Below are positions 7,973 to 15,122 of a stretch of DNA of 62,630 bases, one piece after another. A model generated the notes under the pieces. The model did not search any database. It was not told the origin of the DNA and saw nothing but the letters and a program-made list of their open reading frames with translations. The stretch lies in contig JAMCQL010000045.1 of NCBI GenBank assembly GCA_023381615.1, forward strand, positions 1-62,630, read 5' to 3'. The position numbers and the translations under genes are program-made. Source of the DNA: Bacteroidota bacterium. Its GTDB lineage: Bacteria; Bacteroidota; Ignavibacteria; Kryptoniales; JAKASW01. Each line of letters starts with the position of its first letter. Positions within the stretch are counted from its first letter, which is position 1.

Positions 7973-8376
7973 TGTGTTAACCTCCTGTTGGTTTGTTTTG
8001 TTATTTAAAATGTTTTGGTCTCCCCTTTCGTGGGAGAAACCTTTTAAAAGCCTTTTTGAATTCATGTTTTTCATAGTCACACATATAGATGACAACCTAC
8101 GTGCCGGAAAAAACACACGAATTTGAACCAGAAAAGCGGTTCCATAGAGGAGAATATTAGGTAGGTTACAAATACGTAACACTAATTCGGGTTAATGTAA
8201 TTACTTGTTACTTGTTCCCACGGTCTCCGTGGGAACATACGCTTACGACGTTAAACACTTTTACTGTTCGACGACCAGTCTGGTCGTCGTACGCCGATCA
8301 CAACTAATTGCTCCCCCATATTTACATTCACGATTTTATTATTTAAACTTCCTAATAAAAAAGTGAGGTGCTCGTA
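7973..8376. other. Divergent intergenic region between fibre locus and cstA
   Basis: It should hold promoters in both directions. Visible structure includes a sigma-54-like motif (8091-8105, minus), a perfect 10-bp hairpin GTTCCCACGG-TCT-CCGTGGGAAC at 8214-8236, and a perfect 9-bp hairpin CGACGACCA-GTC-TGGTCGTCG at 8269-8289. No gene is supported. Confidence 0.5.
8091..8105 (-). promoter_or_regulatory. Possible sigma-54-type promoter of the fibre locus
   Basis: On the minus strand the sequence reads CCGGCACGTAGGTTGTCA. The -24 half (GGCACG) and the TTG of the -12 half match the sigma-54 consensus with correct spacing, but the expected C after TTG is T. An almost identical block precedes the surface-protein gene at 22989. 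Confidence 0.3.
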
Positions 8377-10212
8377 ATGAATGCTATGCCGCTTATTCTC
8401 CTTACCCTGGCGGTCTTTGCAATTGCCTATAAATTCTACTACAGCTTCATCGCGGCAAAAGTCGCCGTGCTCGACGACTCGCGTGAGACGCCGGCACACA
8501 GACTTTACGACGGACACAATTATTATCCGATGAGCAAGTGGGTCCTTTTCGGTCACCACTTCGCAGCAATCGCCGGAGCGGGACCGCTCGTCGGGCCTGT
8601 TCTCGCAGCACAGTTCGGTTTTCTTCCCGGCTTTCTCTGGCTGCTTCTCGGCGTGGTAATAGCCGGCGCTGTACAGGACTTCATTATCTTCGCGGCTTCC
8701 GTGCGCCATGACGGCAAATCGCTCGCTGAGATTGCCCGCTCCGAGATAAGTCCGCTCAGCGGCGTTGTTGCATCTCTCGCGATCCTCGTCATTATCGTAG
8801 TTGCGCTCGCCGGACTCGGCATAGTGGTTGTCAACGCGCTGGCGGAGAGTTCGTGGGGAACATTCGCCATCGGCATGACAATTCCGATCGCTCTTTTCAT
8901 GGGAATGTGGATGTTCAAATTCAGAAAAGGAAAAATTGTTGAAGCAACTGTCATCGGCGTTTTACTCCTCACTCTCGCCGTTGTCTTTGGGAAATACATT
9001 CCGGAATCTTCGCTCGCTCCATATTTTACTTTCGATCATAAAACTCTAACGATACTGATGGCGGCTTACGGCTTCTTCGCATCGGTGCTGCCTGTGTGGC
9101 TCCTCCTTTCCCCGCGCGATTATTTAAGTTCGTTCATGAAACTGGGCGTTGTCGCGTTCTTAGCGCTCGGCGTAATCATCGTCGCACCAACCTTAAAAAT
9201 GCCGGCGTTCACTATATTTGACCATGGAGGCGGACCAATCATTCCCGGACCATTATATCCATATCTTTTCATAACGATTGCGTGCGGAGCGATCTCCGGT
9301 TTCCACGCGCTTGTAAGTTCCGGCACGTCTCCAAAAATGGTTTCTAAAGAATCTCACATTCGAACGATAGCCTTCACCGCGATGCTCGCGGAAGGCTTCG
9401 TCGGGATTCTCGCTTTGATCGCAGCGACGAGCTTATACCCGCACGATTTTTTCCAGATTAATGTCCCGGTCGAAAAGTTCGCCGCTCTGGCAGGTCAACT
9501 GAAGATCATGGGCTTTTCTGTTTCCAATCTTGCAGCGCTTTCAAAAGAAGTTGGGGAACAGCTTGCGGGCAGGACCGGCGGCGCTGTATCTCTCGCGGTT
9601 GGAATGGCGCAAATATTTTCTTCGATTCCCGGTTTGAAAGGACTGATGGCGTACTGGTATCATTTCGCGATAATGTTCGAAGCACTCTTCATCTTGACGA
9701 CGATCGATGCCGGGACAAGAATTGGCAGATTCGTTCTCCAGGAGACGCTCGGAAAAGTTTACAAACCTTTCAGCAGGACTAACTGGATGCCGGGCACGAT
9801 CTTGACCAGCGCTGTAATCGTTTTCGCTTGGGCATATTTCATTTACACGGGAACAATCTCGACAATCTGGCCAATGTTCGGAGCCGCGAACCAGCTTTTG
9901 GCAACTATCGCACTCGCCGTCGGTACGACTTATATCATAAACCGCGGGAGAGCCAAATACGCGTGGGTTACCTCGGTTCCGATGGTTTTTGTCGGGACGA
10001 CAACTTTGACCGCGGGTTGGATGAACATGACTAACATTTATTATCCAATGACTTCAAAGCCCGGTTTGGAAGTCCCCGGATATATCAACTTCATTCTTAC
10101 GGCTATAATAATGGCAAGCGTAGTAATTATATTGTTTGATGCAGTTCCAAAATGGTACCAGACCATCCGCGGCACAAGGCCGCTATTCGTTGAAGAACAG
10201 GTAACAAAATAA
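8377..10212 (+). CDS. cstA: Carbon starvation protein CstA family peptide/pyruvate transporter
   Basis: A 611-residue, very hydrophobic inner-membrane protein with well over ten membrane segments. The CstA hallmark is visible: [20 protein letters not shown] near residue 60, followed by [20 protein letters not shown]. CstA proteins take up peptides or pyruvate during nutrient limitation. The C-terminal segment ([31 protein letters not shown]) also matches the family. The start at 8377 has GAGG nine bases upstream; an in-frame GTG at 8368 is less likely. It stands alone, divergent from the fibre locus, with hairpins upstream that could be regulatory. Confidence 0.93.
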   Translation: MNAMPLILLTLAVFAIAYKFYYSFIAAKVAVLDDSRETPAHRLYDGHNYYPMSKWVLFGHHFAAIAGAGPLVGPVLAAQFGFLPGFLWLLLGVVIAGAVQDFIIFAASVRHDGKSLAEIARSEISPLSGVVASLAILVIIVVALAGLGIVVVNALAESSWGTFAIGMTIPIALFMGMWMFKFRKGKIVEATVIGVLLLTLAVVFGKYIPESSLAPYFTFDHKTLTILMAAYGFFASVLPVWLLLSPRDYLSSFMKLGVVAFLALGVIIVAPTLKMPAFTIFDHGGGPIIPGPLYPYLFITIACGAISGFHALVSSGTSPKMVSKESHIRTIAFTAMLAEGFVGILALIAATSLYPHDFFQINVPVEKFAALAGQLKIMGFSVSNLAALSKEVGEQLAGRTGGAVSLAVGMAQIFSSIPGLKGLMAYWYHFAIMFEALFILTTIDAGTRIGRFVLQETLGKVYKPFSRTNWMPGTILTSAVIVFAWAYFIYTGTISTIWPMFGAANQLLATIALAVGTTYIINRGRAKYAWVTSVPMVFVGTTTLTAGWMNMTNIYYPMTSKPGLEVPGYINFILTAIIMASVVIILFDAVPKWYQTIRGTRPLFVEEQVTK

Positions 10213-10639
10213 TGGGAACCCATCGATGTCCGGACGAAAAGTGGCTTTAAGAAATGTTACACAGAGTTCCACCGATGCCGCGAAGTGGCACCCCGCATAC
10301 CCATATAAAATAATTGAGCGGGGGAAGACACAGAGAGAGACACCGATGCCGCTTTTCGGCATCCCGCATTATCCTTTTTTGATAATTATGAGCGGGAGAA
10401 TAAGTCTTCTCTCTGTGGAACTCTCCCGAAGGGATCCCTTTGGGAAAAGATTTTCTCTGTGTCGCTCTGTGCAATTTTTCTTCCTACCGGGTTTTCAGCC
10501 GCATCTCTATGGAGAGGTTTGCTGTGAGTCCCGAACCCCCACTTAATCTCCCCCTAAGCGGGGGAGAGACAAAAAGTGTCGGCAGTTCGAAGGATCCTTT
10601 GGACAAGTGAAAAAATAAAACCCAGATAAAATTATTCAC
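10213..10639. repeat. Repeat-filled intergenic region with a MITE-like inverted repeat
   Basis: From 10259 to about 10475 there are inverted stretches of the form ACACAGAGTTCCACC / CTCTGTGGAACTCTC and AAGACACAGAGAGAGAC / TTCTCTGTGTCGCTCTGTG. The same family appears at 53546-53660 inside a broken transposase. GGATCC-centred palindromes follow at about 10427-10443 (CCCGAAGGGATCCCTTTGGG) and 10574-10590 (TTCGAAGGATCCTTTGGA). No protein or RNA gene is seen. Confidence 0.55.
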
Positions 10640-11389
10640 ATGAAACGCTTCTTTATTCACGTCTACGAGCTGACAGCTTTCTCTTTGAGATTCTTCAAAG
10701 AAGTCTTCTTGCCTCCTTATGAGTTCGGAGAGTTTGCAGGTCATCTCGAAAATTTCGGTTCGCGTTCTTTACCGCTTGTCAGCGTCATTGGATTGTTGAT
10801 GGGCCTGATTCTTGCACTCCAAACCAAACCGACTCTCGCGAGGTTCGGCGCGGAGTCTTTTCTCCCCGCCATGGTAGCGATTTCAATTGTCCGCGAATTG
10901 GGCCCCGTCATCACAGCTCTCGTCGTTGCCGGAAGAGTCTCCAGCGGCATCGGCGCGGAAATCGGTTCCATGAAAGTCACCGAGCAGATCGATGCCCTCG
11001 AAGTCTCTTCAGTCGATCCGTATCGCTTTCTTGTTGTGCCGCGAATACTGGCAGGAATTATCTCGCTCCCGCTCCTCACAGCTTATGCAGACTTCCTCGG
11101 CATTATCGGAGCTTTTGCAATCATGTACATCTCCGCCGGGATGAACTGGCAGTTGTTCATGACATCCACGATCACTTCTCTGTCGATTGCGGATATTGTT
11201 CCGGGGATTGCAAAAACATTTTTCTTCGGTTTTATCATTTCAACTGTCGGCTCATATTTCGGATTCAAAGCTTCGGGCGGCACCGCAAGCGTAGGAAAAG
11301 CGGCAACCTCGGCGGTGGTCTTCGCTTCTTTCTTAATATTGATCACGGATTTTGTTCTCGTGAAAGTCGGGATATTGATTTTCGGATGA
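10640..11389 (+). CDS. mlaE: MlaE-family ABC transporter permease (phospholipid transport)
   Basis: A 249-residue permease of the MlaE/DUF140 family. An amphipathic N-terminus is followed by five or so membrane helices and the family core: LGPVITALVVAGRVSSGIGA, then EIGSMKVTEQIDALEV. MlaE homologues form the inner-membrane channel of MCE transporters that move phospholipids between membranes. It is the first gene of a three-gene operon; mlaF starts 12 nt after its stop. Confidence 0.94.
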   Translation: MKRFFIHVYELTAFSLRFFKEVFLPPYEFGEFAGHLENFGSRSLPLVSVIGLLMGLILALQTKPTLARFGAESFLPAMVAISIVRELGPVITALVVAGRVSSGIGAEIGSMKVTEQIDALEVSSVDPYRFLVVPRILAGIISLPLLTAYADFLGIIGAFAIMYISAGMNWQLFMTSTITSLSIADIVPGIAKTFFFGFIISTVGSYFGFKASGGTASVGKAATSAVVFASFLILITDFVLVKVGILIFG

Positions 11390-11400
11390 ACGCACAGTAA

Positions 11401-12126
11401 ATGATCGACATAATCAACCTTCATAAGTCCTTCGGCGATCTGAAAGTTCTTTCCGGGCTTAACCTCTCGGTCAAGAAAGGAGAAACATTTTCAATTCTAG
11501 GAAAGAGCGGCAGTGGGAAAAGTGTAACTTTGAAATGCATCGTCGGACTCCTCGTGCCGGACGCGGGCGATGTCGTGGTGGACTCCATGCGGGTCGATGT
11601 GAATGACCGCAAAACACTTTCCGAAATTCGCCGAATGATCGGCTTCCTTTTCCAAAGCGGCGCGCTCTACGATTCTATGAGCGTTCGGGAGAATTTGATT
11701 TTCAGTTTAACTAAGCATGATAAAGTGGAGCGCGGCGAAGCAAGTGGCAAAGCCGAGCATTATCTCACCCTCGTCGGATTGAAGGACGCCATCGACAAGA
11801 TGCCATCGGAGTTGTCGGGAGGTATGAAAAAGCGTGCCGCTCTTGCCCGCGCACTTGTCATCGAACCGCAGATTCTTCTTTACGACGAACCGACGACGGG
11901 GCTCGATCCGATAACATCCGCGGAAATCAGTGAATTAATAAAGGAAATGCACGGACAGTTCAATATCACCTCAATAGTCGTGACGCATGATATTCTTTGC
12001 GCGGGCATTGTCAGCGACAGGGCTGGAGTTTTGAAGGAAGGCGTGTTAAAATATACAGGAAAACTCAATGAACTTGTCAAAATTGAAGACGAAGAAGTCG
12101 CGGGTTTCTTCAGAAATCCGCTTTAG
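11401..12126 (+). CDS. mlaF: MlaF-family ABC transporter ATPase
   Basis: A 241-residue ATP-binding subunit. Walker A is GKSGSGKS (residues 34-41), the signature is LSGGMKKR, Walker B is ILLYDEPTTGLDP, and the switch histidine lies in VVTHD. LSGGM followed by KKRAALARAL is typical of the Mla/Ttg2A group rather than generic importers. It powers the permease encoded just upstream and is followed 22 nt later by the MCE-domain gene. Confidence 0.94.
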   Translation: MIDIINLHKSFGDLKVLSGLNLSVKKGETFSILGKSGSGKSVTLKCIVGLLVPDAGDVVVDSMRVDVNDRKTLSEIRRMIGFLFQSGALYDSMSVRENLIFSLTKHDKVERGEASGKAEHYLTLVGLKDAIDKMPSELSGGMKKRAALARALVIEPQILLYDEPTTGLDPITSAEISELIKEMHGQFNITSIVVTHDILCAGIVSDRAGVLKEGVLKYTGKLNELVKIEDEEVAGFFRNPL

Positions 12127-12147
12127 CATGGACAGAAAGTCTCGAAT

Positions 12148-13212
12148 ATGAAAAAGCCTTACGCCGCGCTGCTTGGATTATTTGTCGCCGTCGGAGCGCT
12201 GATCGTAATCGCCGCCATTTTCCTTATTGGCGGACGGCAGGGAATATTTACTAAGTCAATAGAAATCTACGCCAGATTCAACTCTGTCGCGGGCTTGAAG
12301 AATGGCGCGGCGGTACGGCTTTTGGGAATCGACGTCGGGACAGTCTCTGAAATTCGTATATGGAACAACGTCGCGCTCGTTAATATGAATATTTTTTCCA
12401 ACTCAAGAAAATTCATAAAGAAAGATTCGCGAGCTATACTTCAAACGGAGGGGCTCGTCGGCAACAAATTCGTTGTCCTTACTCCGGGTACGGCAGCGTC
12501 GCCCGCCGTTCAACCGCTTGACACCCTAAACTCAATTGAAGAGCCGAGTCTTTCGCAGATTATTTCCGAGACGCAATCTACAATCGCCAGCGTGAAAAGT
12601 ATGGTGGACGAGTTGTCGGGAATCCTGAAAGCTGTCCGCGAAGGTCACGGCACCATCGGAAAATTAATTACCGACGAGGGCGCCTACAACGCTTTGAAGC
12701 GCGCCGTTTATCAGGCAGACTCGAGCCTCAAGCAAGTATCGGACAAATTTGCAGAAATGTCGAACGTGGCCGCCAGGTCATTCAACCAAATCACCGACAA
12801 GACTGATTCTGTATTGTCAAATGTAAATTTAGTCGTTAAGAACTTCGACACTACCGCTTCAAACATAAAATTCGTGGTCGCACAGCTTGATACCGGGCAC
12901 GGCTTAGTCGCTTCTCTCTTGCATAATCGCAGTATTTATGATACCACCCTTCAAGTTGTTTCGACAACATTATCAGCCGTCAAGGAAGCTCAGGCAGGGC
13001 TGACAATGTTTGCGCAGAATATGGAAGCCTTGCGCTATAACTGGCTCTTCAGCAGTTATTTTGCCGGACAGGCGCAGAACCTATACACAAAGAAGGAAGC
13101 TGAGCTCAAACAGATCGAAGCCCAGATTAAAGAGCGTACCGATTTGCTCGATAAAATGAAAAAACAGCTCAAAGAGCTTCAGCAGAAATTAAACAAGGCC
13201 GGAGGCGGATAA
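12148..13212 (+). CDS. mlaD: MlaD-like MCE-domain lipid-binding protein
   Basis: A 354-residue protein with one N-terminal membrane helix (LGLFVAVGALIVIAAIFLIG, residues 9-28), then an MCE domain (about 38-118; YARFNSVAGLKNGAAVRLLG and GLVGNKFVVLTPG). A long helical region follows, ending in a lysine/glutamine-rich coiled coil (KKEAELKQIEAQIKERTDLL). It would sit on the periplasmic face and shuttle lipid to or from the MlaEF transporter. The extended helical tail makes it longer than E. coli MlaD (183 residues), as is common in this phylum. No mlaB or mlaC is adjacent. Confidence 0.92.
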   Translation: MKKPYAALLGLFVAVGALIVIAAIFLIGGRQGIFTKSIEIYARFNSVAGLKNGAAVRLLGIDVGTVSEIRIWNNVALVNMNIFSNSRKFIKKDSRAILQTEGLVGNKFVVLTPGTAASPAVQPLDTLNSIEEPSLSQIISETQSTIASVKSMVDELSGILKAVREGHGTIGKLITDEGAYNALKRAVYQADSSLKQVSDKFAEMSNVAARSFNQITDKTDSVLSNVNLVVKNFDTTASNIKFVVAQLDTGHGLVASLLHNRSIYDTTLQVVSTTLSAVKEAQAGLTMFAQNMEALRYNWLFSSYFAGQAQNLYTKKEAELKQIEAQIKERTDLLDKMKKQLKELQQKLNKAGGG

Positions 13213-13231
13213 TCTCCCTTCCTCCTCCTAA

Positions 13232-13615
13232 TCATTGCGCTGACTTTGCTGACCGAAACTTGTAGTTAGCGCGCACACTTTTCACACCTAAGATCATCAG
13301 CACAATTCCACCAGCGAGAAATGCTGAGAGGAAATCGACCTCTCCTGAGATGCCAACCTTAGATTGAGATACAATTTGACCTGCATGTTTGACGGCGTAC
13401 AAGAATGTCCACACGCCGACTCCACCGATCTCAGCGAGGATTAATCCGATCACAATATTCGCGACTGACTCAAGCATCGGGAGTTTAGGTGGCTCCTTCG
13501 GCATCCTTTTTCCCAGTTTCTCATATTCAATCTGCAATTCCAATTTGTGACGTCTTTCCTGTTGGTCGAAAAAGGCGGAGATGATAACCGCCACGATGAA
13601 AATCGCAATAAACAT
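13232..13615 (-). CDS. Small membrane protein of unknown function
   Basis: 127 residues. An N-terminal membrane helix (MFIAIFIVAVIISAFF) is followed by a basic, helical cytoplasmic segment (EERRHKLELQIEYEKLGKRM-like) and two more hydrophobic segments (VIGLILAEIGGVGVWTFLYA; FLSAFLAGGIVLMILGV). It lies 3 nt after the related gene at 13619-13954, so the two are co-transcribed, divergent from an ECF sigma factor. The shared layout of a helix, a charged RH.K.L segment and further helices suggests they are paralogues. I do not recognise a function; a role linked to the sigma factor is inference from position. Confidence 0.7.
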   Translation of the reverse strand: MFIAIFIVAVIISAFFDQQERRHKLELQIEYEKLGKRMPKEPPKLPMLESVANIVIGLILAEIGGVGVWTFLYAVKHAGQIVSQSKVGISGEVDFLSAFLAGGIVLMILGVKSVRANYKFRSAKSAQ

Positions 13616-13618
13616 AAA

Positions 13619-13954
13619 TCACCCTTTCCTTAGTATCCTCGCGTCTCTCATTGCCATCATAAGTAGAAGGAAGGCGACAAACATCAACTCCATCAACCAG
13701 ACAAACAAAGATTTTCCGTAGTGGAGACCAATTTTGTTCACGAAGATCATCCCTCCTACAATCACGATAAGAAGAAGAATCGACGTGATGACAGTCGTGG
13801 TTACCTTACTCCAACTTGGGGGATTGCCGGTCTTCACTTCGATGTTCTTCTGCAAATCGAGAAGAGCTTTCCTGTGCCGGATTTCGCGTTCACGGTATTC
13901 CCAAAACCCCCAGAGCGTGATTGCCACCGAGATTGCAATTCCTTCATAATTCAT
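13619..13954 (-). CDS. Small membrane protein of unknown function, paired with the next gene
   Basis: 111 residues: N-terminal hydrophobic stretch (IAISVAITLWGFWEY), charged segment (REREIRHRKALLDLQKNIEV), then two membrane helices (VITSILLLIVIVGGMIFVN; FVWLMELMFVAFLLLMMAM). It is first of a two-gene unit transcribed away from the ECF sigma gene at 14046. Two perfect palindromes lie between them. Small membrane proteins of this kind commonly sit beside ECF sigma operons in this phylum. Function unknown. Confidence 0.7.
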   Translation of the reverse strand: MNYEGIAISVAITLWGFWEYREREIRHRKALLDLQKNIEVKTGNPPSWSKVTTTVITSILLLIVIVGGMIFVNKIGLHYGKSLFVWLMELMFVAFLLLMMAMRDARILRKG

Positions 13955-13998
13955 TTTGTCCTCTCATTTCACCTATTTAGACTTCGCCTCAGAATTTT

Positions 13999-14032
13999 TT
14001 CTTTCACTGAAAGAAATTTACCTTTCGAAAGG
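13999..14032. promoter_or_regulatory. Two palindromic operator-like sites between divergent genes
   Basis: TTCTTTCA-C-TGAAAGAA (13999-14015) is a perfect 8-bp inverted repeat. CCTTTCGAAAGG (14021-14032) is a perfect 12-bp palindrome. They sit in the 91-bp gap between the membrane-protein pair and the ECF sigma gene and share the TTTC/GAAA theme. They could bind a dimeric regulator. Confidence 0.4.
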
Positions 14033-14045
14033 TCTAATAATGTGA

Positions 14046-14618
14046 ATGCCAACTAAGATTGTCGGACGTCTTATCGGAATGAGAACGAAAGAAGGAGAAC
14101 TCAGGAACAATTACGAGGATATTGTGTCACTCCATTCCGAACGTGTGTATAACCTTGCACTTAGAATGCTGGGCAACCGAGAAGATGCCGAGGAAGCAAC
14201 TCAGGATGTTTTTGTGCGGGTGTTTCGGTCAATGGAGAGTTTCAGGGGCGATTCAAGTTTGTCAACCTGGATCTGGCGTATCACAACAAACGTCTGTATC
14301 ACTCGTCGAAAGAAAAAGAAGATTGAATCGGTAAGCATGGAAAACGCAGAAATCGATCCCCCTGATGGCCAAATAGAAAATAGCTCGCGACAAGAAAAAT
14401 CACTATATGATCACGAACGTTACAAGATGATTAACAGGTACATATCATTGCTGCCGCCAAATGAATCTGCAGCGATAACACTTTTCTACCTTGAATGCCT
14501 GTCTTACGAAGAAATCTCCGAAATTTTGAAGCTGCCAATCGGAACGGTTTCCATTGCTTTGCACAGAGGGCGGAGAAGACTGGGAGAAATGCTAAGGAAA
14601 AAGAGGGAAGAACTATGA
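14046..14618 (+). CDS. ECF-type RNA polymerase sigma factor
   Basis: A 190-residue sigma-70-family protein with only regions 2 and 4. Region 2 contains VYNLALRMLGNREDAEEATQ followed by DVFVRVFRSMESFRGDSSLS and TWIWRITTNV. Region 4 contains LPPNESAAITLFYLECLSYE followed by EISEILKLPIGTVSIALHRG. A charged linker lies between them. It would redirect RNA polymerase to a stress or envelope regulon. The stop overlaps the start of the anti-sigma candidate (ATGA). Start choice is weak: 14046 and 14079 both lack a good ribosome-binding site. Confidence 0.93.
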   Translation: MPTKIVGRLIGMRTKEGELRNNYEDIVSLHSERVYNLALRMLGNREDAEEATQDVFVRVFRSMESFRGDSSLSTWIWRITTNVCITRRKKKKIESVSMENAEIDPPDGQIENSSRQEKSLYDHERYKMINRYISLLPPNESAAITLFYLECLSYEEISEILKLPIGTVSIALHRGRRRLGEMLRKKREEL

Positions 14619-15043
14619 CCTGCGAAGTTTTCAGAGACAGCTTAGACAAAATGGCTGATTCGAGGCAATCGATAAACAAAGATGATCTGTCATCAGAAAT
14701 GCGGTCTCATCTTCTCAGTTGCGCCTCCTGCACTGCGCATCTCGAATCTGTCAGTTACGTAGAAGATATTCTAATAAATATGCAGAGTGATAATATCCCA
14801 AGTGAACTTTATGAGAACCTTGTCGGCTTCGGAAAGGAATATCGCGTGAAAGCTGGGCTCGTGTCTAGCAAGCTATTGGTCTTTTACATTTTAAAAGTTC
14901 TCTTGCCTGCCTTATCTATCTGGACAATAGCCCTATTCATTCCATACACAGCGCGCACCATGGTTGAGATAGTCTTAACGATTTTCGCGATGGTTCTAGT
15001 ATTCGAGAAAATTGGGAGAAGATTAGTGACTGATAGGGTCTAA
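14615..15043 (+). CDS. Putative membrane anti-sigma factor with zinc-finger-like N-terminus
   Basis: A 142-residue protein whose ATG overlaps the sigma stop as ATGA, with AAGAGGGAAG just upstream. The N-terminal part has C3 in MTCEVF and later H..SC..C (MRSHLLSCASCTAHLES), the pattern of zinc-associated anti-sigma domains. Two hydrophobic segments near the C-terminus (VFYILKVLLPALSIWTIALF; TMVEIVLTIFAMVLVF) would anchor it in the inner membrane. It probably sequesters the ECF sigma until a signal arrives. The role is inferred from position and motif. Confidence 0.75.
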   Translation: MTCEVFRDSLDKMADSRQSINKDDLSSEMRSHLLSCASCTAHLESVSYVEDILINMQSDNIPSELYENLVGFGKEYRVKAGLVSSKLLVFYILKVLLPALSIWTIALFIPYTARTMVEIVLTIFAMVLVFEKIGRRLVTDRV

Positions 15044-15080
15044 CGATGGAGTATCGGCATAATGGAACGTTGGATTGAAC

Positions 15081-15119
15081 AAACCTTGTCAAGGTTTCTT
15101 TTAATCCTTGACAAGGTTA
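15081..15119. repeat. Double palindrome CCTTGTCAAGG, copy 1
   Basis: AACCTTGTCAAGGTTT, a short spacer, then CCTTGACAAGGTTAA. Each half is nearly self-complementary and the two halves are inverted. It lies between convergent genes and could act as a two-way terminator. Three more copies are at 33401, 42056 and 49953. Confidence 0.75.
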
Positions 15120-15122
15120 AAC

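Noticed and set aside
7973..8182. N-terminal extension of the first fibre subunit
   Set aside because: A perfect AGGAGG and a standard signal peptide fix the start at 7972.
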